A DNA stretch of 16,084 bases. Origin: DASSUW01 sp035706585. Its GTDB lineage: Bacteria > Actinomycetota > Thermoleophilia > Solirubrobacterales > Solirubrobacteraceae. The notes beneath the pieces are model-generated. The model was not told the DNA's origin, searched no databases, and saw only the letters and a list, made by a program, of their open reading frames with translations. The stretch lies in contig DASSUW010000486.1 of NCBI GenBank assembly GCA_035706585.1, forward strand, positions 1 to 16,084. The letters run 5' to 3'. The position numbers were made by a program, and so were the translations under genes. This document shows positions 14,984 to 16,084 of the stretch, one piece after another (the stretch's first letter is position 1; every line of letters begins with the position of its first letter).

Positions 14984-16084
14984 TCAGCACCAGTCGTCGC
15001 GGATCTTGACGACCGAGCCGTCGGCGAGCGTGATCGCGGTCGTCACCGGCCCGCACGGCGGCTCCTCGTCCGTGTGCATGGCGAGGAGCACCTCCTGGGT
15101 CGTCGGCGCGAACGTGGCGCCGGCCGTGACCGAGCACGCCGTCACGGGATCGCTGCCGACCTGGACGAAGCAGTCGGACGGCGCCGCCGTCGGCGTGAAG
15201 CGGACGCCCTTGACGGCCCCGCAACCGCTGACGGCGACGCCGACGAAGCGCGGGTCCCCGTTGAACGTGCTCAACTCGGCGACGCAGCCGGCGGGCGGCG
15301 GCACCTCGCCGCAGCCCGCGATCGGCGCGACGAGCTCCGACACCGTGAAGTCGCTGCGGTAGAGAACGACCGTGGCGGGGACGCCGCAGTTCGCGGGACC
15401 GTTGAGGGAGATCTGCAGGTCCGCCATGTCCGCCGCCGCGGTACGCGTCTCGGCGAACGGCTGCCCGTGCGCGATCACGCACAGCCAGTTGCCGGCGGAG
15501 GCCTGGATGTCGCACACGAACGCGCTCGGCTGCGCGTACACCGCGACCTCGACGAAGCTGCCGCAGCCGGCGTTGATGCCGACATCGAGCTGCGACGGCT
15601 CGTCGCCGATCGACACGCCCGAGCTCGCCGCGCAGGCGGCCGGCACCGGCACCTCGCCCGCCTCGGTCGAATCGTTGGCGTTCATGCATCCGGGGTCGGG
15701 CCGCGACCGCTTCTCGCTCGCCGCGTCGACCTGGCCGTCCTTGTCGTCGTCGATCCCGTTCGCGCACTGGTTGGTCGGCACCGACGGCGGCGGGGGCGGC
15801 GTCTGCGCGCCGAGTCCCATGTCGACCACCAGCCGCCCGCGGTCCACGCGGACGGCCTGGACGCGCTGCCCGGTGATCTGCAGGAAGCGGTCGTCGCCCG
15901 CGCTGTTGAGGTCGTACGCCGCCAGGCCGCTTCCGGCGCCCAACGCGACCAGCACGCTGTCGAAGCTGGACCGGCACGGCGGCGGCGCCGGCGCGTTCGG
16001 CGTCCCCGGCAGATTGAACCGGGTGGCCGCGTAGAACACGCGCCCCAGATCGCCCGCGAACGCGGTCGCGGGCTGCGCGGTGCC
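14984..16084 (-). CDS. Large secreted-type protein, C-terminal part with tandem six-cysteine domains (5' end outside window)
   Basis: The frame is open to the window edge (residues GTAQPATAFAGDLGR precede the GTG at 16039), so the last 366 residues of a longer protein are seen. The first about 90 residues (FAGDLGRVFYAATRF, then FDSVLVALGAGSGLAAYDLN) resemble the closing blades of a beta-propeller such as PilY1-type or other surface proteins; this is tentative. A proline-rich linker leads to CANGIDDDKDGQVD (107-120) and DPGCMNANDSTE, an acidic calcium-loop-like motif common in secreted proteins of Thermoleophilia and myxobacteria. The end comprises two tandem domains with six cysteines each: 151, 174, 191, 202, 233, 258 and 267, 288, 305, 317, 344, 366. 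The last cysteine is the final residue. The many cysteines imply an extracytoplasmic disulfide-bonded location. Confidence 0.8.
   Translation of the reverse strand, partial: GTAQPATAFAGDLGRVFYAATRFNLPGTPNAPAPPPCRSSFDSVLVALGAGSGLAAYDLNSAGDDRFLQITGQRVQAVRVDRGRLVVDMGLGAQTPPPPPSVPTNQCANGIDDDKDGQVDAASEKRSRPDPGCMNANDSTEAGEVPVPAACAASSGVSIGDEPSQLDVGINAGCGSFVEVAVYAQPSAFVCDIQASAGNWLCVIAHGQPFAETRTAAADMADLQISLNGPANCGVPATVVLYRSDFTVSELVAPIAGCGEVPPPAGCVAELSTFNGDPRFVGVAVSGCGAVKGVRFTPTAAPSDCFVQVGSDPVTACSVTAGATFAPTTQEVLLAMHTDEEPPCGPVTTAITLADGSVVKIRDDWC

Noticed and set aside
15006..16034. Plus-strand open frames opposite the secreted-protein gene
   Set aside because: They are antisense to a frame with clear cysteine periodicity and calcium-loop-like motif; composition is Ser/Thr/Pro shadow-like with no recognisable domain.

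Overview
The window is very GC-rich (roughly 70 percent by eye) with almost every third codon position G or C, short intergenic gaps and long chains of genes overlapping by 4 bases. The codon style, the frequent GTG starts and the calcium-loop-like acidic motif of the last protein suggest a high-GC actinobacterium. Solirubrobacterales/Thermoleophilia is my best guess, but it is an inference from style and not a placement by any marker gene. I see no rRNA, tRNA, CRISPR array, transposase or phage gene. No gene-free stretch exceeds about 175 bases.

Left half (1-8702, plus strand): the tail of a LuxR-type regulator is followed by eight tightly packed genes. These are an S66 LD-carboxypeptidase-like hydrolase, an M20-type peptidase homologue, a creatininase-family amidohydrolase, and a complete five-part peptide/nickel-type ABC importer (binding protein, two permeases, two ATPases). 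Seven consecutive junctions overlap, six of them through ATGA or GTGA. The unit reads as import of a peptide-like compound coupled to amide-bond hydrolysis. The M20 protein has lost a metal-ligand histidine and the bridging aspartate, and the binding protein is held by a C-terminal membrane helix instead of a lipid anchor.

Middle (8665-12622): a minus-strand aldehyde dehydrogenase resembling glutamate-semialdehyde (P5C) dehydrogenase converges on the importer. Divergent from it is a small unrecognised gene. A 174-base gap then carries three copies of a small hairpin motif, two of them forming a long perfect inverted repeat. An NmrA-like NAD(P)-binding protein and an AraC regulator with a cupin-type sensor follow as a divergent pair, with a palindrome overlapping the regulator's likely -10 box.

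Right (12600-16084, minus strand): a compact four-gene set encodes a SUMF1/formylglycine-generating-enzyme-fold protein without the catalytic cysteines, a MIP18/DUF59 (PaaD/SufT-like) metal-sulfur assembly protein, an amidohydrolase with altered metal ligands, and a cupin. This is the best candidate in the window for an undescribed system, possibly one that matures or supports a metalloenzyme. Upstream on the same strand, and cut by the window edge, is a secreted-looking protein ending in two tandem six-cysteine domains.
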